A stretch of DNA of 64,000 bases from Pseudokordiimonas caeni (lineage in GTDB: Bacteria > Pseudomonadota > Alphaproteobacteria > Sphingomonadales > Kordiimonadaceae): the NCBI RefSeq assembly GCF_026719705.1, contig NZ_JAPPRR010000004.1, forward strand, positions 186,001 to 250,000, given 5' to 3'. Made by a program: the position numbers and the translations under genes. Numbering within the stretch: position 1 is the first letter of the stretch; every line of letters starts with the position of its first letter. Shown here one piece after another: positions 43,696-51,784 of the stretch. Below the pieces are notes generated by a model. That model did not search any database, was not told where the DNA came from, and saw only the letters and a program-made list of their open reading frames with translations.

Positions 43696-44211
43696 ATGCG
43701 TTTGTTTCAAAGCGTGGCGGTGGGCGCCGGCCTGATGCTGTCGGCCTGCGCTGGCACCACCAGCACGCCACCGCCCGTTACACAGGCTCCTGCCGCGTCC
43801 GCGCCCACCGCTCCGTCAGAGGAAGGCCCGGCTGCCCGTATCGGCACCCTCCCCCCACAGGAACTGGCCGGCGGCACCTGTGGGCTTTATCTTTTCGCCC
43901 GTGAAGCCGGACGGCGGCTTGTGTTCGTCTCCGACACCACCAGCACCGATGCCCGGATGCAGATTGATGGCAAGCCCGCATGGCTTACCCGTGTTTCGGC
44001 CTCTGGCACTGCTGCCGGGCGCTTCTTCCCTGAAATGCGCTATGAAGCCGGCGGCGTGACCGTCAGCGTCAGTTATGTGCCCGAACTGAATGGCAACCTC
44101 AGCGGCGGCGCGGTGATCCGCGAAGGCCGGCTGACTTTCGCCGATGCTTCGGGCTGGTCCTACGTGATGCCCGTAGCCGGGCTCATTGCCTGCCGCCCGG
44201 CGCAGGAATGA
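43696..44211 (+). CDS. Uncharacterised lipoprotein at the end of the gsp operon
   Basis: Two bases after gspN, this 171-residue precursor has a lipoprotein signal with lipobox LSAC (Cys18), a Pro/Thr/Ala-rich linker (about 20-50), and a beta-rich domain with 'GGTCGLYLFAREAGRRLVFV' and 'FPEMRYEAGGVTVSVSYVP'; two later cysteines could pair. I do not recognise the family. The tight spacing argues that it is part of the T2SS operon; a pilotin or accessory role is conceivable but it does not look like the helical pilotins. Confidence 0.8.
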   Translation: MRLFQSVAVGAGLMLSACAGTTSTPPPVTQAPAASAPTAPSEEGPAARIGTLPPQELAGGTCGLYLFAREAGRRLVFVSDTTSTDARMQIDGKPAWLTRVSASGTAAGRFFPEMRYEAGGVTVSVSYVPELNGNLSGGAVIREGRLTFADASGWSYVMPVAGLIACRPAQE

Positions 44212-44224
44212 GGAAGCGCGGGCG

Positions 44225-44989
44225 ATGCGAACTTTCAGACGCCATCTGACCCGCCTCCTCGCGAGCCTCTGGTTCTGCTCACTACCGGTATCGGCAGAAG
44301 ACAAACGGATCGAAACACTGCCGGTTGTCGACATTTATCTGGACCGCGGAACCGACGTCCTCGTGCGAAAGGACAAGGACCGTTTTGCCATTGCAGCCAT
44401 CGATAAACTGCAAAACTTCATGGATCGCACCGGGCTCCGATATCAATTGCACTATGTGCCCTGGTCGCGCGCCATGCGACAGGTCGCGGAAAGCCGCCAC
44501 GCGCTGATCTACCAGCTGCTGCGGACGCCGGAGCGGGAGGCTAAATACCACTGGATCATGCAGGTGTTTGCAAGCGACGCGCTTCACCTGATCGCGCTTG
44601 ACACCACCCCCGAGGCCAAATTGAAACTGCCGGAAATCCTGAAGGGTAACACGCTCATCGGCTGCCAGAAGGCGACAGCGCACTGCGATGTGGCGCGCAA
44701 GCTGGGTGTGGCCGAGGAACGGATCATGGAAATTCCGCTGGCCGTGCCCACCGCGCTCGAACAGATGCTGCTGCGCGAACGGGTTGATTTCATCATCGCC
44801 TACAAAAGCACGGCACGGAGCAATTTCAACACGCTTGGCGAAGATCCCGCTCGCGCCATCTGCATCACACCGATTGACAGTTCGGATGACTATCTGGCTG
44901 CCGCCCTGGGCATCGACCCCGCCATCCTCGAGCGGCTTGAAGCGACCCCGCAAGATGACTTGCCGCTTCTTGAAACGCCGTCGCGCTGA
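44225..44989 (+). CDS. Periplasmic substrate-binding-like protein (SBP_bac_3 type)
   Basis: Start at 44225 with AGGAAG upstream gives 254 residues and a signal peptide (ending PVSAED). 'YVPWSRAMRQVAESRHALIY' and 'RTPEREAKYHWIMQV' are typical of the family-3 periplasmic binding-protein fold found without transporter genes; 'LRERVDFIIAYKS' is from the second lobe. No permease or ATPase is adjacent, so it may be a sensor or orphan binder. The 13-base gap after the lipoprotein suggests it belongs to the same transcript. Confidence 0.8.
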   Translation: MRTFRRHLTRLLASLWFCSLPVSAEDKRIETLPVVDIYLDRGTDVLVRKDKDRFAIAAIDKLQNFMDRTGLRYQLHYVPWSRAMRQVAESRHALIYQLLRTPEREAKYHWIMQVFASDALHLIALDTTPEAKLKLPEILKGNTLIGCQKATAHCDVARKLGVAEERIMEIPLAVPTALEQMLLRERVDFIIAYKSTARSNFNTLGEDPARAICITPIDSSDDYLAAALGIDPAILERLEATPQDDLPLLETPSR

Positions 44990-45058
44990 ACAAGCGACAA
45001 AAAGCGATCAAAGCCGCAGCGTGCAGCTTCATGCCATTTCGACTTTTCGGGATGGTGG

Positions 45059-45133
<75 letters not shown>

Positions 45134-45149
45134 CCAGCGGTGTGGCGCG

Positions 45150-45178
45150 GTTTTATTAGAAGTGCCCCCCGCTGTAAA
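45150..45178 (-). promoter_or_regulatory. Candidate promoter of tRNA-Gln
   Basis: On the minus strand TTTACA (45178-45173) and TAAAAC (45155-45150) are 17 bases apart, matching five and four consensus positions. The tRNA 5' end is 17 bases past the -10. Confidence 0.5.
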
Positions 45179-45292
45179 GCCCCTTTTCAACAAATTTTGG
45201 AAGGGTCTCTGCCCCTGTGCGGTTCCTCTGGCCGAAGCGCTTGCCAGCCCGCCCCGCTTGGTTAAAGTGGGGGAGAAAACGGAGGCTTACCC

Positions 45293-46291
45293 ATGACGAT
45301 ACTCATCACCGGCGCGGCCGGCTTCATCGGCTCGCACGTAGCGGCGGAACTTCTGTCGCGCGGTGAACGAATCGTCGGCCTCGACAATATGAACAGCTAT
45401 TATGACCCGGACCTGAAACGCGCCCGTCTGGCACGGCTGCATGACATGGGCGATTTCCATTTCGTGCCGCTCGATCTTGGCACCGATGGCGGGCTTGTCC
45501 GGGCGCTCGGCGAGCACAAGTTCAACTCCATCGTACATCTTGGCGCGCAGGCTGGCGTCCGCTATTCGATCGACAATCCGGACGCCTATGTGCGCTCCAA
45601 CCTTGTCGGGCACATGAATATCCTCGAGCTTGCCCGGCATACCGATGGCATCGAGCATCTTGTCTATGCCAGTTCCTCAAGCGTATACGGGGGCAACACC
45701 AAGCTGCCCTTCTCGGAAAGTGACGCGGTGGAAACACCGGTGTCGCTTTATGCCGCCACCAAACGCTCGAACGAGATTCTCAGCCAGTCCTACAGCCACC
45801 TTTACGGCATCCCGCAAACAGGCCTCCGCTTCTTCACGGTTTACGGGCCTTGGGGGCGGCCGGACATGGCCTACTGGCTGTTCACCGAGGCGATTCTGAA
45901 GGGCGAGAAGATCCGTATCTTCAATAACGGCGATATGGGCCGGGATTTCACCTATATCGACGATATTGTCGACGGTATCCTGCGGGTACTGGATCATCCA
46001 CCCGCCGCCAGTGACGGCAAGCCGCTGTTCGGCGGCGGCAAGGCCCCGCACCGGGTTTACAATATCGGCAATAACGAGCCCGAACGCCTGATGGACATGA
46101 TCTCGATCCTCGAAACCGAACTCGGGATTGAGGCAGTGAAGGAATTCGCCCCCATGCAGCCGGGCGACGTGAAGGAAACCTACGCCGATATTTCGGCAAT
46201 TTCAGGTGACCTCGGCTTCAAGCCGACCACGCCCTTAAGCGTTGGCCTCAAGAAATTCGTCACCTGGTACAAGGATTATTACAAGGTCTAG
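45293..46291 (+). CDS. NAD-dependent sugar epimerase, UDP-glucuronate 4-epimerase-like
   Basis: The 332-residue SDR protein starts with the NAD motif 'ITGAAGFIGSHVA' and has the catalytic Ser-Tyr-Lys set in 'YASSSSVYGG' and 'YAATKRSN'. 'LDNMNSYYDPDLKRARLARL' and 'GPWGRPDMA' match UDP-glucuronate 4-epimerases (CapI/LpsL/WbnF type), which make UDP-galacturonate for LPS or capsule. No other polysaccharide genes lie nearby. Its 3' end overlaps the converging ispE by 4 bases. Confidence 0.9.
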   Translation: MTILITGAAGFIGSHVAAELLSRGERIVGLDNMNSYYDPDLKRARLARLHDMGDFHFVPLDLGTDGGLVRALGEHKFNSIVHLGAQAGVRYSIDNPDAYVRSNLVGHMNILELARHTDGIEHLVYASSSSVYGGNTKLPFSESDAVETPVSLYAATKRSNEILSQSYSHLYGIPQTGLRFFTVYGPWGRPDMAYWLFTEAILKGEKIRIFNNGDMGRDFTYIDDIVDGILRVLDHPPAASDGKPLFGGGKAPHRVYNIGNNEPERLMDMISILETELGIEAVKEFAPMQPGDVKETYADISAISGDLGFKPTTPLSVGLKKFVTWYKDYYKV

Positions 46292-47148
46292 CCAGCAATC
46301 CGGTCGGCCATCAGCCACCAGCCCGGCTGGCGGGCAGCAAAGGTACGGGCGGCTGCCTCGGCTTCGACTTCGCTGTCGAAAAGCGCGAAACAGGTGGCCC
46401 CAGAGCCTGACATGCGGGCAAGGCGCACGCCATCCAGCGCTTCAAGTTCTTTCAGCACATCGTCGACTACCGGCAGCACGGCGATGGCCGATCCGTTGAG
46501 ACTGTTCCGGCGTGCCCGGATTGCTTCAAGGCCGTAGACTGGCGCTGCCGCAGTCTCCGCGTCGAAAGCCACCTGCGCTTCCCGGTAAGCCCGGAACACC
46601 GGCGGCGTTTCAAGCGGCAATCCCGGATTGACGAGAAGAATGCCCTTCGGTCCCTCATAGGTCACAGGCGTGAAGTCCTCGCCCACACCCCGTACAAGGA
46701 TCGGTCGCCCGGCAAGGCAAGCCGGCACATCGGCGCCGAGCTGGATGCCAAGACGAGCGAGGGCCGCCTCATCGAGGCCCGCCCCCCAAAGTTCGTTCAG
46801 GCCCTTCAGGGCACCCGCCGCATCGGCTGAGCCACCGCCGATGCCGGCCGCGACGGGCAGGTTCTTGGTCAGCCGGATGGCGGCCTTGGCCTCGACATGG
46901 GCCTCGGCGGCCAACAGGCGGGCCGCCCGCAGGACGAGATTGTCGTCAACCGCACCCGTCAAGGCGCCTGCAAACGGGCCATCGATGGCGAGCGTCAGAT
47001 CATCCGCCGGCGCGAAAGTGAGCATGTCGCCCGCTTTCGTGAAAACAAAAAGACTGTCGAGCAGATGGTAGCCATCGGCGCGGCGCCCGGTGATTTCCAG
47101 AAACAGATTGACCTTGGCAGGCGCCGTCACCGTCAGGGCCGGGGCCAT
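46288..47148 (-). CDS. ispE: 4-diphosphocytidyl-2-C-methyl-D-erythritol kinase
   Basis: IspE phosphorylates CDP-methylerythritol in the non-mevalonate isoprenoid pathway. The 286-residue GHMP kinase shows 'PAKVNLFLEITGRRADGYH', the ATP loop 'PVAAGIGGGSADAAGAL' and C-terminal 'ARMSGSGATCFALF'. It follows the TPR lipoprotein gene with one base between and ends tail-to-tail with the epimerase. Confidence 0.96.
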   Translation of the reverse strand: MAPALTVTAPAKVNLFLEITGRRADGYHLLDSLFVFTKAGDMLTFAPADDLTLAIDGPFAGALTGAVDDNLVLRAARLLAAEAHVEAKAAIRLTKNLPVAAGIGGGSADAAGALKGLNELWGAGLDEAALARLGIQLGADVPACLAGRPILVRGVGEDFTPVTYEGPKGILLVNPGLPLETPPVFRAYREAQVAFDAETAAAPVYGLEAIRARRNSLNGSAIAVLPVVDDVLKELEALDGVRLARMSGSGATCFALFDSEVEAEAAARTFAARQPGWWLMADRIAG

Positions 47149-47149
47149 G

Positions 47150-48922
47150 TCAGGGCTTCCCGGTATCCGGTTTCGGGATCGCAGGCAGGCCTTTTTCGAG
47201 CTTTTCCAGAAGCTTCGCTTTCAAGTCATCATCCGGCTTCGCATCCAGCGCGTGGCGCCACTGGAAGCGGGCCTCCGCCTGCCGCCCCGCACGCCAGTAG
47301 GCATCACCCAGATGATCGTTGATTGTCGCGTCGGTCGGTTCCATCCCCACCGCTTGTTCCAAGGTTTCGACCGCCTGCGCATAGTCGCCGGTCAGGTAAT
47401 AGACCCAGCCCATGCTGTCCTTGATGAAGCCATCATCGGGGCGCGCTTCGACGGCCTTGGCGATCATCGCCTTTGCCTCATCGATATTCTGTCCTCGGTC
47501 GATCCAGCTGTAACCGAGATAGTTGAGCACGTTCGGCTCTTCCGGATTCAGCTTGTGGGCCAGCATCAGGTCGGTCTCTGCCTCCAGCCAGAGGCCAAGC
47601 TGCTCGTAACAGATGCCGCGCGCGAAGAAGACGAACCAGTCAGCCGGTACCGGCGCCGTGATCGTGTCGATCACCTGACTGTAGTAGACAATCGCTTCCT
47701 CGAAGGCCGAAGCCTCACGCTTCAGGTCACCAAGCGAGGTCAGATACCCCCGGTCACCCGGGGCTTCCACCAGCATGTCCTTGAGGATCGCTTCGGCCTT
47801 GTCGACCTCGCCCGCCGCTTTCAGTGCGGCGATGCGGCGGGCCTGAGCGACGCGCCACAACGGGTCGCCGCGCGGTACAGTCGCGAAGGCCTGCGCCGCA
47901 TCCTGCGGACGATTCACCTGCTCGAACAGCGCGCCGAGCAGCAGATAGATATCCGCCACCTCGGGCGTCAGATAACTGGCGAGACGCAGGTAAACCACAG
48001 CGGCCTGCGCCGTGCGCGCCTGCGCAAACTCGGACCCCAGTCGGAACAGCAGGAGGCTCGCCCCGCCCAAGGGTGTCGCCGCCGTCTGGCTGGGCGCACC
48101 AATGCGGCTGAGACGCATGGCTTCGCGCATCAGATAGCCATTGCCGCGGAATCGCTGGGTCGCATCCGTCAGGATCATGCGAGCAGCATCGCGGTTGCCA
48201 AGCTCGATCTGCTGCTGTGCATAGGCCACAAAAGGCTGCATCGAAACAGGGCGTTCGTCCGTGGTCAGCCGCTTGTAGATTTCCTCGGCGCGGGCTTCCT
48301 CGCCCATATAGTCAAGGATATAGGCCAGATGCTCCTCGGCGATCGGCTTGATCCGTTCGTCCGCCAGAAGGGGCGCGAGCGTTGCTTCCGCCTGCACGAG
48401 ATCCTTCTCGGCCGCATACGACCAGGCCTTGAGGACCGGGTTCAGCACCAGATCGAAGCCGTCGTCTTCCCCTTCTGTCAGAAGCGAGCGCAGCCGAACC
48501 CAGTCGGCCGCCCGGTAAGCACTCACCACCCGCATCATGAAGACGATATTGTCGTCCTGTTCGGGCGGCAGTTCGGCAGCGAGCGCCGCTGCATCATCAA
48601 GCCGGCCCGAAAACAACAGCTGATAAAAGGCGCGCTCGGCCACGAAAGCGCTTGAAGGGTCAAGCGCCAGCGCTTCCAGATAGAAGGCCGCCGCCGCTGC
48701 ATTCTCCGAATTCTCCTGCGCGAGCGTCGCCGACAGGAACGGCCCGAAGCCGCTGTCGGTGGCGCCCATGTCGTCATCGACGGTGAATTCGCTGTAAAGC
48801 GGCGGAGTTGCTGGTGCCGGCGCAAGCTCCGGCCTGCTGCCGCCCGCGCAGGCGGCAACAAGGAGCGAGACCGCGAGCACGGATGCGCGCCCGGCCATCG
48901 GAAAGAAAACTGCCTTCATCAT
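47150..48922 (-). CDS. TPR-repeat lipoprotein
   Basis: The start at 48922 gives a 590-residue precursor with lipobox VAAC near residue 22; longer readings upstream overlap etfQO. The mature part is mostly TPR repeats, with clear consensus units such as 'NVLNYLGYSWIDRGQNIDEA', 'GFIKDSMGWVYYLTGDYAQA' and 'TINDHLGDAYWRAGRQAEA' at the C-terminus. TPR genes between etfQO and ispE are common in alphaproteobacteria. It likely acts as a periplasmic or outer-membrane scaffold; the partner is unknown. Confidence 0.88.
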   Translation of the reverse strand: MMKAVFFPMAGRASVLAVSLLVAACAGGSRPELAPAPATPPLYSEFTVDDDMGATDSGFGPFLSATLAQENSENAAAAAFYLEALALDPSSAFVAERAFYQLLFSGRLDDAAALAAELPPEQDDNIVFMMRVVSAYRAADWVRLRSLLTEGEDDGFDLVLNPVLKAWSYAAEKDLVQAEATLAPLLADERIKPIAEEHLAYILDYMGEEARAEEIYKRLTTDERPVSMQPFVAYAQQQIELGNRDAARMILTDATQRFRGNGYLMREAMRLSRIGAPSQTAATPLGGASLLLFRLGSEFAQARTAQAAVVYLRLASYLTPEVADIYLLLGALFEQVNRPQDAAQAFATVPRGDPLWRVAQARRIAALKAAGEVDKAEAILKDMLVEAPGDRGYLTSLGDLKREASAFEEAIVYYSQVIDTITAPVPADWFVFFARGICYEQLGLWLEAETDLMLAHKLNPEEPNVLNYLGYSWIDRGQNIDEAKAMIAKAVEARPDDGFIKDSMGWVYYLTGDYAQAVETLEQAVGMEPTDATINDHLGDAYWRAGRQAEARFQWRHALDAKPDDDLKAKLLEKLEKGLPAIPKPDTGKP

Positions 48923-48947
48923 TGTCCCGGCGGGCCCGCCGGTCCTC

Positions 48948-50606
48948 TTACATGTTCGGGTAATTGGGACCACCGCCGCCTTCCGGCACCACCCAGTTGA
49001 TATTCTGGGTCGTGTCCTTGATATCGCAGGTCTTGCAGTGCACGCAGTTCTGCGCATTGATCTGCAGCCGTTTTCCACCTTCTTCGCCGTCCACGAATTC
49101 ATAAACGCCGGCTGGGCAGAAACGCTGCTCGGGGCCTGCATAGTCCGGCCAGTTGACCTTCACCGGGATCGTCGGGTCCTTCAGTGTCAGGTGGCAGGGC
49201 TGGTCTTCCTCATGGTTCGTGTTCGACAGGAAAACACTGGTCAGCTTGTCGAAGCTGTAAACACCATCCGGCTTCGGATAGTCGATCGGCTTGCAGTCTT
49301 TCGCCTTCTTCGTGGCCTCGTTATCCTTGTGGCCATGACGGAAGGTCCAGGGGATCAGCGCGCCAAGGCCGAGGCTGTTGAGCCACATATCAAAGCCGGA
49401 ATAAAGCGTACCCAGCGTCACCCCGAATTTGGTGAGCGATGGTCGCGCGTTGCGCACCTTGTAAAGGTCCTTGTAAATCCAGCTATTCTTGAAGGCGTCA
49501 GCGTAAGAGGTCAGTTCCTTCTCGCCTTCCGAGCCGCCGGCAAGGGCGTCGAACGCCGCTTCGGCAGCCAGCATGGCCGACTTCATCGCATTGTGGGTAC
49601 CCTTGATGCGCGGCACGTTCACGAAACCGGCTGCACAACCGATGAGCGCGCCGCCCGGGAAGTGCAGCTTCGGCACCGACTGCAGGCCGCCTTCGTTGAT
49701 CGCCCGCGCGCCATACGCCACGCGGCGACCGCCTTCGAGGATCGCTTTCACGGCGGGGTGCGTTTTGAAACGCTGCATCTCGTCAAACGGCGAAAGATAG
49801 GGGTTCGCGTAATCGAGCGTGACCACGAAGCCGATGGCGACCTGATTGTTTTCCTGATGATAGATGAAGCCGCCGCCGGCCACATCTGTCAGCGGCCAGC
49901 CCTGCGTGTGGATCACCGTGCCCGCCTTGTGCTTGGCAGGATCGATATCCCACAGTTCCTTGATGCCGATGCCGTATGTCTGGTGCTCGACACCGTCACG
50001 CAGGTTGAAATGCTTCTCGAGCTGTTTTGAGAGCGAGCCCCGGCAACCTTCGGCGAAAAGCGTGTATTTGGCATGCAGTTCCATGCCGGGCTCGTAGCCA
50101 TCCTTATGGGTGCCATCGCGGCCCACGCCCATGTCACCGGTCGCAACGCCTTTCACGCGGCCGTCCTCATGGAACAGCACCTCGGCTGCCGCAAAGCCCG
50201 GATAGACTTCCACGCCCAATGCCTCGGCCTGTTCGCCGAGCCAACGGGTGAAATTGCCAAGCGACAGGGTGTACATGCCCTTGTTGGACATCAGGGGCGG
50301 CAACAGGAAGTGCGGGAAATCGATATGGCCGGTTTCCGACAGGATCCAGTGATGGTTGTCAGTGACAGGCGTGTTGAGCGGTGCGCCCTTGTCTTTCCAG
50401 TCGGGGATCAGTTCGTTGAGCGCAATGGGATCCACCACGGCGCCCGAAAGGATATGCGCGCCGATCTCCGAGCCCTTTTCAAGCACGCAGACGGTCAGTT
50501 CCTGACCCTTCTCGTTTGCAAGCTGCATCAGCCGGATCGCCGCCGACAGGCCGGACGGGCCGCCGCCTACGATCACAACATCGAATTCCATGGATTCGCG
50601 TTCCAT
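48948..50606 (-). CDS. Electron transfer flavoprotein-ubiquinone oxidoreductase
   Basis: ETF-QO passes electrons from acyl-CoA and choline-type dehydrogenases, via ETF, to ubiquinone at the inner membrane. The 552-residue protein has the FAD motif '[17 protein letters not shown]', the ubiquinone region around '[19 protein letters not shown]', and a C-terminal 4Fe-4S domain with 'CPAGVYEF' and '[16 protein letters not shown]'. All expected cysteines are present. It heads the leftward etfQO-TPR-ispE run. Confidence 0.96.
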   Translation of the reverse strand: MERESMEFDVVIVGGGPSGLSAAIRLMQLANEKGQELTVCVLEKGSEIGAHILSGAVVDPIALNELIPDWKDKGAPLNTPVTDNHHWILSETGHIDFPHFLLPPLMSNKGMYTLSLGNFTRWLGEQAEALGVEVYPGFAAAEVLFHEDGRVKGVATGDMGVGRDGTHKDGYEPGMELHAKYTLFAEGCRGSLSKQLEKHFNLRDGVEHQTYGIGIKELWDIDPAKHKAGTVIHTQGWPLTDVAGGGFIYHQENNQVAIGFVVTLDYANPYLSPFDEMQRFKTHPAVKAILEGGRRVAYGARAINEGGLQSVPKLHFPGGALIGCAAGFVNVPRIKGTHNAMKSAMLAAEAAFDALAGGSEGEKELTSYADAFKNSWIYKDLYKVRNARPSLTKFGVTLGTLYSGFDMWLNSLGLGALIPWTFRHGHKDNEATKKAKDCKPIDYPKPDGVYSFDKLTSVFLSNTNHEEDQPCHLTLKDPTIPVKVNWPDYAGPEQRFCPAGVYEFVDGEEGGKRLQINAQNCVHCKTCDIKDTTQNINWVVPEGGGGPNYPNM

Positions 50607-50914
50607 GTGTTACTCCCCTGAATGACTAACGGCGGCTCGCCGAACGGCAATAAAAAATCACGGCAAGCCTGCCTTTGTTGACCCATTCCGGCGCGTTTGT
50701 GTCCGGCCCTGTCCCTTTGATTTTCAGTGTTTATGCCCCGCTCCGGCAGCAAGGTCAAACGGTTGCGGCGAAATCTGCGTTTATGTGAACGGGCGGGTCT
50801 GGAAAAAAGCGGTGCGTGGGCACGCGAGGCCGCTATATAGTCATCCCAAGGACGGTGCCGTGGGGGCGGGTCCTGCCATTTGTACCAGTGAACGACAGGG
50901 ACCGATCCAACTCG
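50607..50914. other. Divergent intergenic region between etfQO and the uracil-DNA glycosylase gene
   Basis: These 308 bases hold no supported gene. They must contain promoters for both directions. A TATATAG hexamer-like sequence at 50834-50840 could be a -10 for the glycosylase gene, with no good -35. Nothing else stands out. Confidence 0.6.
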
Positions 50915-51784
50915 ATGATGAACCGGGGCACTGAGATCACCGCCGACATGGACCCGGCCTTTCTGCTTGCATGGCATGTGGAAATGGGCGCGGACGAAGC
51001 CATCGGTTTCGACCCTGTCGATCGGTTCACTGCACCCTCTGCCCCCGAAATCCGCATGCCAGCTGCACCGCGTGCGACCGCCGCTGCAGATGCCCCGCGC
51101 ATGGTTGCCGATATCGTCGCCCCCACCACATCGGCGGCAGGCCCGCGCGTCGTCGAGGCACGCCCGGTGCAAAGCGTCATTGGCGCGGGCCCGGCAGAGG
51201 CCGCTCGTGTTGCCGCCACCTGCAATACACTCGAGGAACTCCGCGCCGCTATCGAGGCCTTCGATGGCGGCACCTTGAAGCGCGGCGCCAAATGCACCGT
51301 CTTCGCCGATGGTGTCGCGGGTGCGCCGCTGATGGTCGTCGGTGAAGCACCGGGTGCCGACGAGGACCGCGAAGGCCGCCCCTTCGTGGGCGCCTCCGGA
51401 CAGTTCCTCGATCGCATGCTCGCCGCCGCCGGCCTGTCGCGCCAGACGAACGTCTATATATCGAATGTTGTACCGTGGCGGCCCTTGGGCAACCGCACGC
51501 CGGATCCCGCCGTGATCGCCATGTGCCTGCCCTTCCTGATGCGACATATCGAGCTTGCGAAACCGCAAGCCCTTCTCCTCGTTGGCAAAGTCCCGACGGG
51601 GGCGCTTTTTGGCAGTGATGATGGCATTACCCGCCTCCGCGGGAAGATGCGCGACATCACCGCCGGGGGCTTGACGCTGCCTGCCATGCCCACATACCAT
51701 CCGGCCTTCCTTTTGCGTCAGCCTGCCCAGAAAGGCCAGGCATGGCGCGACCTTCTGACCATTCGGGAAAGGCTCGCACTTTGA
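50915..51784 (+). CDS. Uracil-DNA glycosylase, family 4-like, without Fe-S cysteines
   Basis: The start at 50915 (AGGGA upstream) gives 289 residues; the first 90 form an Ala-rich variable region. The catalytic core shows 'VVGEAPGADEDREGRPFVG', 'ASGQFLDRMLAAAGL', 'YISNVVPWRPLGNRTPD' and 'MPTYHPAFLLR', the family-4 UDG motifs. Of the four cysteines that bind a 4Fe-4S cluster in thermophile enzymes, most are replaced (e.g. 'VVPWRP' for 'VVKCRP'; one Cys remains in 'AMCLPF'). It removes uracil from DNA. Its stop overlaps the lytic transglycosylase start. Confidence 0.9.
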   Translation: MMNRGTEITADMDPAFLLAWHVEMGADEAIGFDPVDRFTAPSAPEIRMPAAPRATAAADAPRMVADIVAPTTSAAGPRVVEARPVQSVIGAGPAEAARVAATCNTLEELRAAIEAFDGGTLKRGAKCTVFADGVAGAPLMVVGEAPGADEDREGRPFVGASGQFLDRMLAAAGLSRQTNVYISNVVPWRPLGNRTPDPAVIAMCLPFLMRHIELAKPQALLLVGKVPTGALFGSDDGITRLRGKMRDITAGGLTLPAMPTYHPAFLLRQPAQKGQAWRDLLTIRERLAL

